DNA from: Rehmannia glutinosa
Taxonomy: Eukaryota > Streptophyta > Magnoliopsida > Lamiales > Orobanchaceae
NCBI GenBank assembly: GCA_016081115.2
Contig: CM071930.1
Location: 8,351,419 to 8,415,418 of the forward strand
Direction of reading: 5' to 3'
Length of the DNA stretch: 64,000 bases
Made by a program: the position numbers and the translations under genes. The notes under the pieces are model-generated. The model saw only the letters and a program-made list of their open reading frames with translations. It searched no databases and had not been told where the DNA came from. How positions within the stretch are numbered: the stretch's first letter is position 1; every line of letters begins with the position of its first letter. This document shows positions 12,201-22,047 of the stretch, one piece after another.

Positions 12201-12660
12201 ATATCTTCAATCAGAAGGCTATTTCAGATGTCCGTAGCCTAAGCCTCGGATCCAGATCGCGGGAGAAGGGTCTTAAATTGTGTGAAGAAGTCGATGTTGG
12301 TCACTACCAAAGATCCATTCGGAGTCCAGTAAGTAGAAGACTTGTATGCGGTATACACCCCAGGAGGAGGAGAAGAAGTGGTGGAGGAAGGGCCCAAGAC
12401 TCGTCAGACAACATCAATATGTGGATGCCGGGAAAGAGACTCCCATCGAAATGGGCTATAATGAAGTAGCAAACCATGGCTAGGAAGAATGTTGAGCGTG
12501 GAGAACGGGAAAAGGATGAGGAAGACAAATAGAGCAATGGCTCGAGCTGAAGGATGATCTTAAGGAGAATTTATGAAAAGAAAACAATCGAAGAAGAAGA
12601 AAGAGAAAGAGTCAAGATTGATAAGTAAAGATGAAAGAAGGAAGCGGCGGCGATTGTTGT
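9201..12660 (+). other. GC-richer, frame-shredded block, origin not recognised
   Basis: This stretch is clearly less AT-rich than the DNA on both sides and is rich in CGA, GAAG and AAGA words. Short charged open stretches occur on the plus strand (for example 10963-11286, 11800-12009 and 12134-12469), the last two lysine/glutamate-rich and possibly coiled coil. On the minus strand 10508-10747 encodes a smooth 79-residue stretch (ALGLDTSGSLNRTGFNVPFD). I could not assign any of them to a family. It may be the rest of the Sirevirus 3' region or another degraded element. Confidence 0.35.
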
Positions 12661-13151
12661 GAACCTTCGTGTATTTTACCTAGAGTAAATGGGGCAAATT
12701 ACCCACTGGGATAGGTGATAGAGTTTTTTGACATGAGGATAAAAACATAGCTTTTCTGGTTTTTGGTGTTCTTTTTACCCTGATACCTCTTTGAGGCTTT
12801 AAATGCAAGCCTTTAATATATATTTCTATTGCAATTAAATACCCTAATACATACCATATACGTGAACACTCCCTCTATTTTGCTCTTCATTTTTCTCTCT
12901 CTCTTCTTCTTCTTCACAAAATATCAAGAAGTTATTTTTTTGTAGTCTTTCATCTGAAATACTTTATAATCGAATATAGTGTGTTCTTCTCATCCCTAAA
13001 TGATAGATTAACACTTGTTTAAATGCGATTTTCGAACCAGCCTCTCCCCTGCAAATATGGCAAGTGTTTTGTGAAATCAGTTTCTGCATTTACAAACACA
13101 ATGCGATATATCGTGCCCATATAAATCGAGCACGATATATTTGTGCCTATA
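12661..13151. other. Intergenic DNA left of gap, no gene seen
   Basis: Composition returns to AT-rich. CT-rich runs occur at about 12890-12915. Near 13100-13140 two ATCGTGCCCATA/ATATCG-type words repeat just before the gap, which suggests that a repeat caused the assembly break. Confidence 0.4.
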
Positions 13152-13251
13152 NNNNNNNNNNNNNNNNNNNNNNNNNNNNNNNNNNNNNNNNNNNNNNNNN
13201 NNNNNNNNNNNNNNNNNNNNNNNNNNNNNNNNNNNNNNNNNNNNNNNNNNN
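13152..13251. other. Assembly gap of 100 N
   Basis: Exactly 100 N. This round number is normally a placeholder for a gap of unknown size. Any open frame reading through it is artificial. Confidence 0.98.
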
Positions 13252-13612
13252 ATTGCTTTTCTTATCGGCCCGGATCTGAAGATCATTAAATCGATGCGAC
13301 ACCATTGGAAGATTAGATAAGCCGTGTAAATATACAGCGGAATTCCACGGTCTTTCGTCTGTTCTCTCACGGATACCCGTAAAAACCCGTTAATATCCAT
13401 ATGCCTCCATTATCCTCTACGGCTTCTATGTCCACGTGATTAACTGGAAACCCAAGTATAGAACAAGAGCGTTGTTGCTTCCACAAGACACAAATTCCAC
13501 CACTTCGTCCAACTTTATCGACAACGAACATACTCTCGAATCGCATCTTACCGAATTTGTTCCACTCTACTTTCATGTGACAAGGTTTCAAACATAATAA
13601 TAACATCGAGGC
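13252..13612 (-). pseudogene. LINE (L1-type) ORF2 endonuclease N-terminus, truncated by gap
   Basis: On the minus strand the sequence encodes FVVDKVGRSGGICVLWKQ, then NHVDIEAVEDNGGIWILTGFYGYP. After a frameshift come residues resembling LSNLP and a FNDL motif. This is the exonuclease-endonuclease-phosphatase fold that nicks target DNA in plant L1 retrotransposons; GRSGG, TGFYG(Y/H)P and GDFND are its landmarks. Reverse transcriptase should follow leftward, but the gap intervenes and no RT is seen beyond it. ORF1 of the same element lies to the right. Confidence 0.75.
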
Positions 13613-13685
13613 TTATGGTCAGGAACGTCACGATGACCTAATTGCCCAGGATGGCCCAACCCATAATAATTCCAACTTAAGACGA

Positions 13686-14960
13686 TCATGGCTCCGGGTG
13701 TGCGGTAGGAGCCGTGTCCTGCCAATAAAAATGAAGATTTGGGCCGATAGATGATGGGTGATTTGGGTTAGATTCTAAAACTTGTACCGCCGCGTTGTTT
13801 GGGCCGGCCTCATCCAAAACAAGTATACGTTTCATTTTTCCTATCTTCAGGTGTCTCTCGCATTCGCATAATAAATCAGACAATCTTTGTGGGAGTTATT
13901 ATCTCAAATTTGCTCCCAATTATCCGCCGATTCACATCCAACTTTGGATCAAGCATTGCAGTAGTAACGCCCATTTTGAAATTTGAATTCGCTAATGTCC
14001 TTAGCAGTATCGAGAAGCATTCGGCCCAAACCCGGCACAATGTCGGTGAATGAAGATCGAGATCCGTTTTCTTGGGCCGAGAATTGAACTGAATGACTTA
14101 TTGTAGTTGATGGAATTTCGTTCTCCTTCATCTCTTCTTCCGTTTCCACGAGCCAATCCTGATGCTCCACCGTATTCGCACCTCGGCGATTTGACACCCT
14201 TAAACTTGGACCCCATTCTCTTGGTGGTTCACCATCCGGGATGAGAATCTTTCTCGCCAAAAATCAACTGTGTGGCTAAGCAAGCGCGGATGAAGCAAAA
14301 GACAATCTTTCATATTTAAAATTAATAATCGACCACTCCCCTCTTGCATTTTAACTTTCTTGCAGATTTAAGTGGTTGATGAACATTAACACAAACTTTG
14401 ATTCGCATATACGATCTCCACAGAATGAAGTATTTTTAGCATCGTTACTCCAAGAATTTCCCAATAAAATCTCCCATTGTTTCACCTTTTCCGACATACA
14501 TCCAATCGCGGATCATATACTTGAACCCTTAAATCAATAGTATGAATAGGAATAGAAGAGGGCACCATACCGTGGGATAATTGGACTAGCATTAACATTA
14601 AATTATCGAAGGACTACGGACCACCATCCAACACCCTTTGAAGATCAAGAACATGGTAGAATTAGAATAAGTATCTTTGATTGCCTATCTTTCACCGTCA
14701 TACCTTCACAGACGCCAAATACCCGCCCGAGTAGTAGTCTTTCATGATATTAAAATTCACATCATGATCCGAGAAAAATTTACCCACAGGACATAGGATT
14801 GGTGTTGAGCTTCCCCATCTGCATTATCCGGCTCAAGTATAAAGCCCTCTTCCTCATCCTAAAGCAAGGATAATTTTTGCCATATTACTTTTCATATTGA
14901 CCAGATAGAAATAGTAATTTTGCAAGCAACTATAAGAGAAAACAGCCTCTCGACGATGGA
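13686..14960 (-). pseudogene. LINE ORF1 (DUF4283-like RNA-binding protein), degenerate
   Basis: Broken minus-strand frames give a segment resembling the DUF4283 domain of plant LINE ORF1 proteins: VLDLQRVLDGGPWSFDNLMLML-like residues near 14650-14590, then residues like VQVYDPRLD, and FKYERLS near 14320. Beyond this comes a basic/proline part (EPPREWGPSLRVSNRRG at about 14235-14175) typical of the ORF1 tail. The protein would coat LINE RNA. It sits directly upstream of the ORF2 endonuclease in the same orientation, which supports one decayed element. Stops and shifts are frequent. Confidence 0.6.
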
Positions 14961-15330
14961 GAGAAAAACCAAACTAAAATTATAACTATTTTCACCAATT
15001 AAGCTCGTTTATAGAGAGAGTAAACCTATGACTTTCGAACTCTTTCAACGTCCATTCATTAGAAAATCTGAAAGAGATTGATCATATATTGGTGGAGAAA
15101 TAGCTAAGCCCGTAATTGTTTTTATTTCTATGAAGAAATTTTCTCTCTTTTATTATTTATAAAAATAATAAAATGAATTTGTTTTTTATCACCGCCGTCA
15201 GAAATATCACTTAGTTTTATTTTCCAAACTTATTTAAAATTTTCTAGTATTTCACTTCATTTCAACCAAATATTAATTTCATTTTCAAGCTACTCAATAG
15301 ACACATAAAATAAACTGATACATGATTTAT

Positions 15331-15390
15331 TTCTAAATTTATATAGTCTAATAGAAACATGATTCTAAATTTATATAGTCTAATAGAAAC
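15331..15390. repeat. Direct duplication of a 28-bp unit
   Basis: The unit TTCTAAATTTATATAGTC... occurs at 15331-15358 and again, identical, at 15363-15390 with a four-base spacer. It is a local tandem duplication. Confidence 0.85.
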
Positions 15391-15427
15391 TTTCCAAACA
15401 ATATTCTCATTTTTGAACAAATACCTA

Positions 15428-16264
15428 GGAAAATTATAAAATTAGTCCTAACTAAAAGACAATCGCAAAAAAGGTCTTTTCAAAATTTTCAAATGACAAA
15501 ATAGTCTGTAACTATGTATGGTATTGCAAAATAGTCTCAAAATACATGGTTTGCAAAATAGTTCTCAGAATCGATACTTGAGTATCAATATTGGTCCTAA
15601 TTTCACTAGTCATTGGTAGTCACATGTGACACTCAGCGGGTAAAATTGCAAAATTAGTCCTATAACTATAAAGCAATAGCAAAAAGGTCCTTTAAAAATC
15701 ACGTTTTGCAAAACGGTCTATAACTATATAAATGTCTCGAGTTTTGGTCCGCAAAATGCAAGTTTTGGAAGATAGTCCCCAGAATCGTATGAAAATCTCA
15801 ATTTTGGTCCTAATTTCATTGGTAATGGGAACTACATGTCTACGCTCACTTGACTAAAATTCGGTAAAATTAGTACCAAAATTGAGATTTCTATGTAGTT
15901 ACTGAGGACTATTTTGCAAATCGTGCATTTTCGAGGACAAATCGAGAGTTTGCTATAATTCTGGGACTTCTTTGCAAAATGTGATTTTTACAGATCTTTT
16001 TACGCCCCTTATAATTACAGGACCAATTTTGCAATTTTGTCACACTTTCACGTGATCGAAATCCAGAAAATTTCAAATTGCCACTGAAATTAGGACTAAA
16101 GCGAGACTCAAGTATAACTTACGGACTATTTTGCAAACTATGCAATCTATAGGACTATTTTGTAAATAAATACATAGTTAAAGGACTATTTTGCAATTAA
16201 AGTATTTTATAGGACCTTTTTGCAACCTCCTTTTAGTTATAGGACTAATTTTACAATTTTGCCC
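15428..16264. mobile_element. Foldback MULE-type element with 9-bp target duplication
   Basis: The whole 837-bp stretch folds on itself: the left arm (GG-AAAATT-TAAAATTAGTCC) returns inverted at the right end, and related words such as TTGCAAAATAGTC recur along both arms. The flanks are AAATACCTA at 15419-15427 and AAATACCTA at 16265-16273, a perfect 9-bp duplication, which is the size made by Mutator-like transposases. No protein is encoded, so it would need a transposase from elsewhere. Its terminal wording resembles the larger element at 49124-52517. Confidence 0.85.
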
Positions 16265-16273
16265 AAATACCTA

Positions 16274-17716
16274 TTAAGTATGTGGCCCCAACTGGTATGG
16301 GGATAATCGATATCATAAAAAAAAAAAAAAACAGATTTCATAAAAATATTTTTTCAACTCACTACCCAAAAAAGAATTCATGTTTCTTGTTTTAAATTAG
16401 TGTTCCACAGCATTTGTTCCATTCATCCGGATGAATGACTCAATAACATGTATACTCATGTTTATCTCACTGATATGTGTAATTCACGTGCCATACAGGA
16501 AGTGAAACACCAATTTGGAATCGGAAATCTGCCCCCCCTAAAAAATAACTAAAATATAATTAATGTACTAGGGTTAACTATATCACACATATGCCAAGAA
16601 ACATATTTGCAGACTCCCATAGTCTCAAATTCGACAATTCTTGATAATAAAAAAATACACATATACAATGCAATAACGTACTCCAAGAAGATTCGAAATC
16701 ACCTCAGGATTCCGACATGGAAACGAACTGTTCCACCCATGCATGTTTAATTTAAAGATCACAGACAGTTGAATTCAAAAAAAAAAAAAAACCATAGAAA
16801 ACAAAAACTAATTTCAACTTGAGAAAATAAAACATGACATAGACATACACATTAGCACATGCATGTAATTAACCATAAATTAAAAGATAACTAACTAAAA
16901 TGCTTCCCTGTCTCCTTCAAATCGGTAAAAATTAAACCTCCATTTAGCAAGGACCATGTTTAATTAGGGTTTTGTAGAACCATAAAGGGACACACTATGA
17001 CCTCTCATTAACTAGCTCTGTTATATCTTGTCTAATCATCAGCTGGATGCATATATATGTGCATGGATTTTTTATATATATACGCAAATATCTCATTTTT
17101 CGACACGGTCAAAATGGAGCTGCATGGATTGTCACAGTTTAGGTAACATTTTTTAACGTGTTTCGTGACATTGATTATTTACATTTCCATGTTAATTTGC
17201 ATGTAAGAATTCCCCACGTGTGGTCAAGTGTGTTTTCCTTTTTATGTATGATCAGTTTGGATACATTTTATCCTGTTTTCATCTCACTATTGGCCAAAAT
17301 CTAATTGCAAAATCGCAACATTTTTTTTTTACCATGAAGTATTGAAATGTCATTTCCCGGAATTTGTGGAAATCGAGCAAAAGTAGCTTTTATGCGCATG
17401 TTTTGGAGGACTTGTGAAATAAATATGCATTCATAGGACTGTCTTTTAGTTATATGGACTTTTTTCAAAAAAGCGCTTATTGTATTGCAAAGTGTTTAGT
17501 AAAATTAACATTTCAATATATATTTTACAGTAGCCAAAAAAGCCAAAAATACTCACAAATTTGCACTTGTCCTAAACGGGCTCTCAAATAAGTTTTTTAA
17601 AAGTGAATTGAAAAATAATTAACTTACCTATATAACATATAATGTTTTCTACAGATGGACTTCTATATCTAAAAGTCAATTTGGAACAAGTTACTATATA
17701 TATGGTCACCTACGAG
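16274..17716. other. AT-rich DNA, no gene seen
   Basis: Poly-A runs at about 16318-16332 and 16776-16790 may be tails of decayed retroelements. Apart from these I see no supported gene or element. Confidence 0.5.
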
Positions 17717-17788
17717 CATGGGCGTAGCTAGGGGCTCCCCACCCCGCGCACCCCTTTTTTTTTTTTCCCATTTTCTCTATGAAAAAAG

Positions 17789-17828
<40 letters not shown>

Positions 17829-17830
17829 GT
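17717..17830. mobile_element. hAT miniature left end, followed by (TA)n microsatellite
   Basis: CATGGGCGTAGCTAGGGG followed by a C-rich stretch matches the left end of the complete hAT miniature at 53451-53616 (CAGGGGCGTAGTTAG). Its other end is not found. A pure TA run follows at about 17791-17818. Confidence 0.5.
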
Positions 17831-17943
17831 ACTTTTAAGGAAATAATTGAGTTGGGCTGGGGTAATGTTCTGTCTCACGCCTGCCTACAAGTCTATCAAG
17901 ATCTCCTATTCCTTAAAATTAGTATATATATATATATATATAG

Positions 17944-18601
17944 GGTTAAAGATCAAATGTGGCGGGGAGCTTATCGTGTGGTAGTGTGGATTAATTCAAT
18001 CCATCACGCCTTTTATTCAATGGTCCAAATTTCTATTAAAAATAAATAATTTATCAATTAATTAATAGGTAGAAATGGCATAATAGTAACTAAAACTTAT
18101 CATAACTCGCCTTTTTTATGATCAAGGGATTGATTGATATCATATTTTCATAATGAATTGTGCACCATTTTAATATTTGAATTGTACACTATTTGATATA
18201 TAAGGTGCATCATTGCATAACTAATTGTTCATTATTTTGAGTAAATCACAATTAAATGAAAAGCGAGAACAATCGTAAAATTAAATCCTATAAAAATCGA
18301 TGGGATTGAATGGTGTACAATTAGTTATAATATGCACTATTAGATATAATATGATATACAATTAGTTATTCATCTATTAAAATGGTGCACAATTTCAGTT
18401 ATGGAAATGTGATATTAATCAATCCCTTGATTGTAGGCGTGAGTTATGGCGGTTTTACTGGTTTATTATGCCCTTTCCACATATTAATTAATTGATAAAT
18501 GATTATTTTTAATAAGCGAATCGGACTATTGAATAAAGTTATGGATGAATTAGATTAATCCACACTAACACACCTGTAAGTCGCCACATTTGATCCTAAC
18601 C
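17944..18601. mobile_element. 658-bp foldback (long inverted repeat) element
   Basis: The left end GGTTAAAGATCAAATGTGGCG returns inverted at the right end (CGCCACATTTGATCCTAACC). Pairing continues inward through the GTGTGGATTAAT, AACTCGCC, ATCAAGGGATTGAT and GTGCACCATTTTAAT blocks, so most of the element is two arms. Both ends abut TA repeats, so the target duplication cannot be measured. Non-autonomous; probably MULE-like, but the superfamily is inferred. Confidence 0.75.
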
Positions 18602-20639
18602 ATATATATATATATATGGTATTTCAACACATTAAATAGCTAGATGCCACTGCATAACATGGTGTTATATATTATTGTACGCATAATTAACATTCAAATA
18701 ATGTATATATCGAAACACAAAACAAATAGAAAATTAAAATAGAAATCTGAAATGACTTCTCCTTAAAAGCGAAAGAAAGAAAAGAAACAAGCTACGCATT
18801 GATGCCTTGACGGGGTGCACACAATAATAGGGATACGACGCAGCCAAGGCCGCACCTAGTGTCGGAAACTTTGGTTACAAAATGCCAAAAACCTAGGAAA
18901 AAACCAAAAGCGAGAAATGACTACAGCTCTTTAATTTAGCCCTTCCAAATACGTCCCCTCAAATTCATTTCTCAAGTACAAAACCATATCTGCGTTTTAT
19001 CCATGTATACGTGTTTTTGTCTCACTCTTAATTAATTCTCTTTTTATTTTATTTTCTCATCTGTCAAACTCCAACATTCAAAGCTGTACTCTATCGGGAA
19101 ATATATGGCCAGTTCAGACATGTCAATAAATAAATGACTATATATGTTAATCTTAGTTTACTCCTTTTACACGTAAGTGCTTAATATATTATGAGAATTA
19201 AGTTCGTTGTGTTAGCTAGTTAAATAAAAGACATTTAATGGTTTAGATACATGAGGGTACAGAAGATTTTCCTTAGTTCCATCAAGTATTTAATTTGTTT
19301 TAATTACTATATAGTAATACACGTTAATTAAGCTAAGTGTACACGTAGTGTGTATTGATGAAATGAAATAAGAGATGATCAGATATCCATTTTTGCAACA
19401 TATTGATATAATTAAATAGACTGCATTATAGGTACTATTCGAAAAAGGGGTGAAGCTTTGAATATAGCAATTCCAAACCCTTATATAAAACTTGTAAAGA
19501 AAAAGGAAAATAATTAAAGGTCCTTTGTAGTATTTGTATATTATATGTTAGTATATCTTTTTTTTTTAGAGTCATATATTTAAGACATAGTAATTACTTA
19601 TATGCATAGAGATACCGCTTTTTAGTACAGGATCACTCAATTAAGTCAAGATTTGAGATTTGTCAAAAGCTTCTTCTCTGCCAAAGTTGGAAGTCTTGAT
19701 AGTAAGGAACTTGCCTACAACACCAACATATATTATCGGGTCTCCGGGTTGTCCCAAAGAGGCCCCTCCGATGTTCAAGTCAACATGGTGAACGAGAGAA
19801 TAATAGACAATGAGATGAATACTTAATCACGAGTTAATGGAGATTATGGCTTTCAAATAACGCGGATAGACTTTTATATACTTGGGTGGCGAGCCACATG
19901 GGCCACGAGGATAAAAATGGTTCGTGGGCTGACCCGGTTCAGGTTATTTCATATGTAACCCATTAATTAATAGAAATTAATGGGATTAAATAAATGATAA
20001 ATGTTGTAAATTAGATACTAATAATAAAAATAATAATAATAAAAGGATATTTTTGCCCCCAACACATATATAGTGTGTATTAGAGTATATTGTTAAAAAG
20101 AAATAATAGATGAAATACAATTTGAACTAGGCGTGTAAACGAATCAAGTAGGACCAAACATTGTAGTGTTCAAGCTTATTTAAATTTTATCCAGTTTTCA
20201 AAAATTGTGTTTGAGTTTGGTTTGATTATTATTAATCAATTGATTGGTGAAACGGCGCTTAGTTGAGCCAAACACTAATCGAGTTTGAGTAGTTTGATAT
20301 TTTACACATATTTTATTATATTTTAACTAATTGATTCAATTTCGAATCGACGTTTACATCATATCGAACAAAATATGCATTGATGCTTAGTTCATTTTTC
20401 AGCAGGAAATAATTATTATTTGAACTAAGAAATTCCTTGAGTGCATTATAGGTAACATGTAGTAGAAAGGGGTCAAACTTTGAATGGCAATCCCAACCCT
20501 TAAAACATGCAAAGAAAGAGAGAAAACAAGGGTCTACTTGTATAGTCAAATTTTCTAATCTTGTTAGACCAGATATGGAATCAATTCTTGCCGGGTGAAA
20601 TTGAAATTTCTATATGACAACACACAACTTGGTGGATTA
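18602..20639. other. AT-rich DNA with an internal divergent ~110-bp duplication
   Basis: No gene is seen. The stretch at 19421-19540 (CTGCATTATAGGTA, AAAGGGGTGAAGCTTTGAAT, CCCTTATA) recurs in diverged form at 20440-20560 (GTGCATTATAGGTA, AAAGGGGTCAAACTTTGAAT, CCCTTAAA). Around 20128-20280 there is a faint hAT-like stretch beginning GGCGTGTAAACGAATC. Confidence 0.45.
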
Positions 20640-21719
20640 TTTGCCCAAATCCAAGGCCACATATAATGCTTATACTAATTAAAAAATCTTCAAGCACTAA
20701 GAATTTGTTAAACAAAGAGCATATTAGTTTAATCATTTCATGTTCCTTAACTAATCTTTCATCATTCCTCGAGCCACACCACCACCTCTAATCTTTTTGG
20801 GTCAGTTGTTCAAACCTTGCTTTTCAACGGTTTAAGACAAGATCCCTTTTCTTAAACAGAACCACGATTCTTTGTAAATTCTTGTCGATCCGGGTAATTA
20901 GCAATTCTTGTGGTCAAGATCCTTTAAATTTTCTTGGAAAATGACATGAGTTGATCTAAATTCTTGTCAATCTAAGGCAATGTTGATTTATCTTTGTTTA
21001 CAAAGTGATTACGGGAGCCTTCAACAATGGCTTTACAAAAGGACAAATGGAAATTACAAGAAAATGGAAATCTCGACTATTACAATCGAAAGCTGTAAAA
21101 AGCGAAGTCGAGTAGAACTCTATCCGCAAGACAAAACGTCTCGACTAGTGCTCACGGTTTGACGTAATGTCCCCAAAGATAAAAGCGGTTTACCGAGATC
21201 CCTTCAGGTGTCTGATAGCACCCCGACACAAAGACACCTTCCGAACTCGAAGGAGCGATAATTGGTTCTTTGGACTCGAATGCAGAGTGAAATGTTCTTG
21301 AAAATGTGATACGAAATGTTCACGACACTTTCGACGACACCTTTGAAATACGAGAATGTATGCGATTTTCATCACGAAATCGCAATGGAACAAACTATTT
21401 ATAAGCAAAAAACCTCCACTGCAGGAATTAATCATGGTAAGATAATGAGCATTAACCTCTTTGTAACTCCCGGGTGTTACAAACACATTGATGACCACAA
21501 TCTGGGTTACAACCCCACTATCTCGAGGAGTTACATACTCCATGATCAACTATGAATCTGGACACCTTCAATGCCAGGGTTCATCCGGCTACTAACACCC
21601 AACAAATCCGCGAATTTGGGCGAAAAGCCCATTTTTGAGTGACAAAAGTGTTGTGGACCAGGACCTCGAGCCCAATAGGGTCGGGCCGCCCCCTGCACTC
21701 CAAGCCCTCGCCACGCGCC
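20640..21719. other. Unassigned repeat-like stretch, possibly an old LTR
   Basis: The interval 21000-21560 is less AT-rich than its surroundings and contains a TATTTATAAG TATA-like word at about 21397 and paired GTAACTCCCGGGTGTTAC / GGGTTACAACCCC blocks. This is reminiscent of an LTR, but I found no terminal repeat, target duplication or primer site. No protein is supported. Confidence 0.3.
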
Positions 21720-22047
21720 ATGTAAATTCCAACGATTAATTCAATATTTGGTTTCACAGTTGGAATTTTGTTGGAATTTTCAATGGCTAGTTGTGGTGTT
21801 GGAATTTCCGTTGGAATTTTAAAGTCCAACATGAATTCCAACATTTTATACCAACGGTTTTGTTTACGTTGGAATTTAAGTTGGAATTTTAAATTCCAAC
21901 ATTTTATAATTGTTTCGTTGTAATTTTCATTGGAATTTTCCAGCGGTATAATATAGCATTGGAATTTCCGTTGAAATTTTAAAAATTCCAACAGTTTTCT
22001 ATTTCGTTGGAATTATTTTGTTCGAATTTGATTGTTTTCTTGTAGTG
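21720..22047. mobile_element. CACTA transposon terminus with subterminal repeats
   Basis: The right end is TTTTCTTGTAGTG (inverse CACTACAAGAAAA), the hallmark of plant CACTA elements. Inside it, words of the type TTGGAATTT and their inverse AAATTCCAA recur about fifteen times in both orientations between 21738 and 22020, like the subterminal repeats that bind CACTA transposase. The left end was not found, so this is a fragment or the left end lies farther away. The 136-residue minus-strand frame across it is just translated repeats. Confidence 0.75.

Larger units (their letters stand above)
1768..12660 (+). mobile_element. Degraded Sirevirus-type Copia retrotransposon, right end uncertain
   Basis: A 5' LTR, a Met-type primer binding site, gag with CCHC knuckle, a coiled spacer, protease, integrase, an RNase H tail and an env-like ORF follow each other in the order expected of Sireviruses. 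Reverse transcriptase is missing between about 7510 and 7540. No second LTR was found, so the right boundary is only the end of the unusual GC-richer block. The reading frames are broken throughout, so the copy is dead. Its LTR has been hit by a hAT miniature at 1929-2400. Confidence 0.6.

Noticed and set aside
13064..13400. Open frames on both strands crossing 13152-13251
   Set aside because: They run through 100 N and are artefacts of the gap.
21581..21991. 136-residue minus-strand open frame rich in KFQ and IPT words
   Set aside because: It is translated subterminal repeats (TTGGAATTT and inverse) of a CACTA end.
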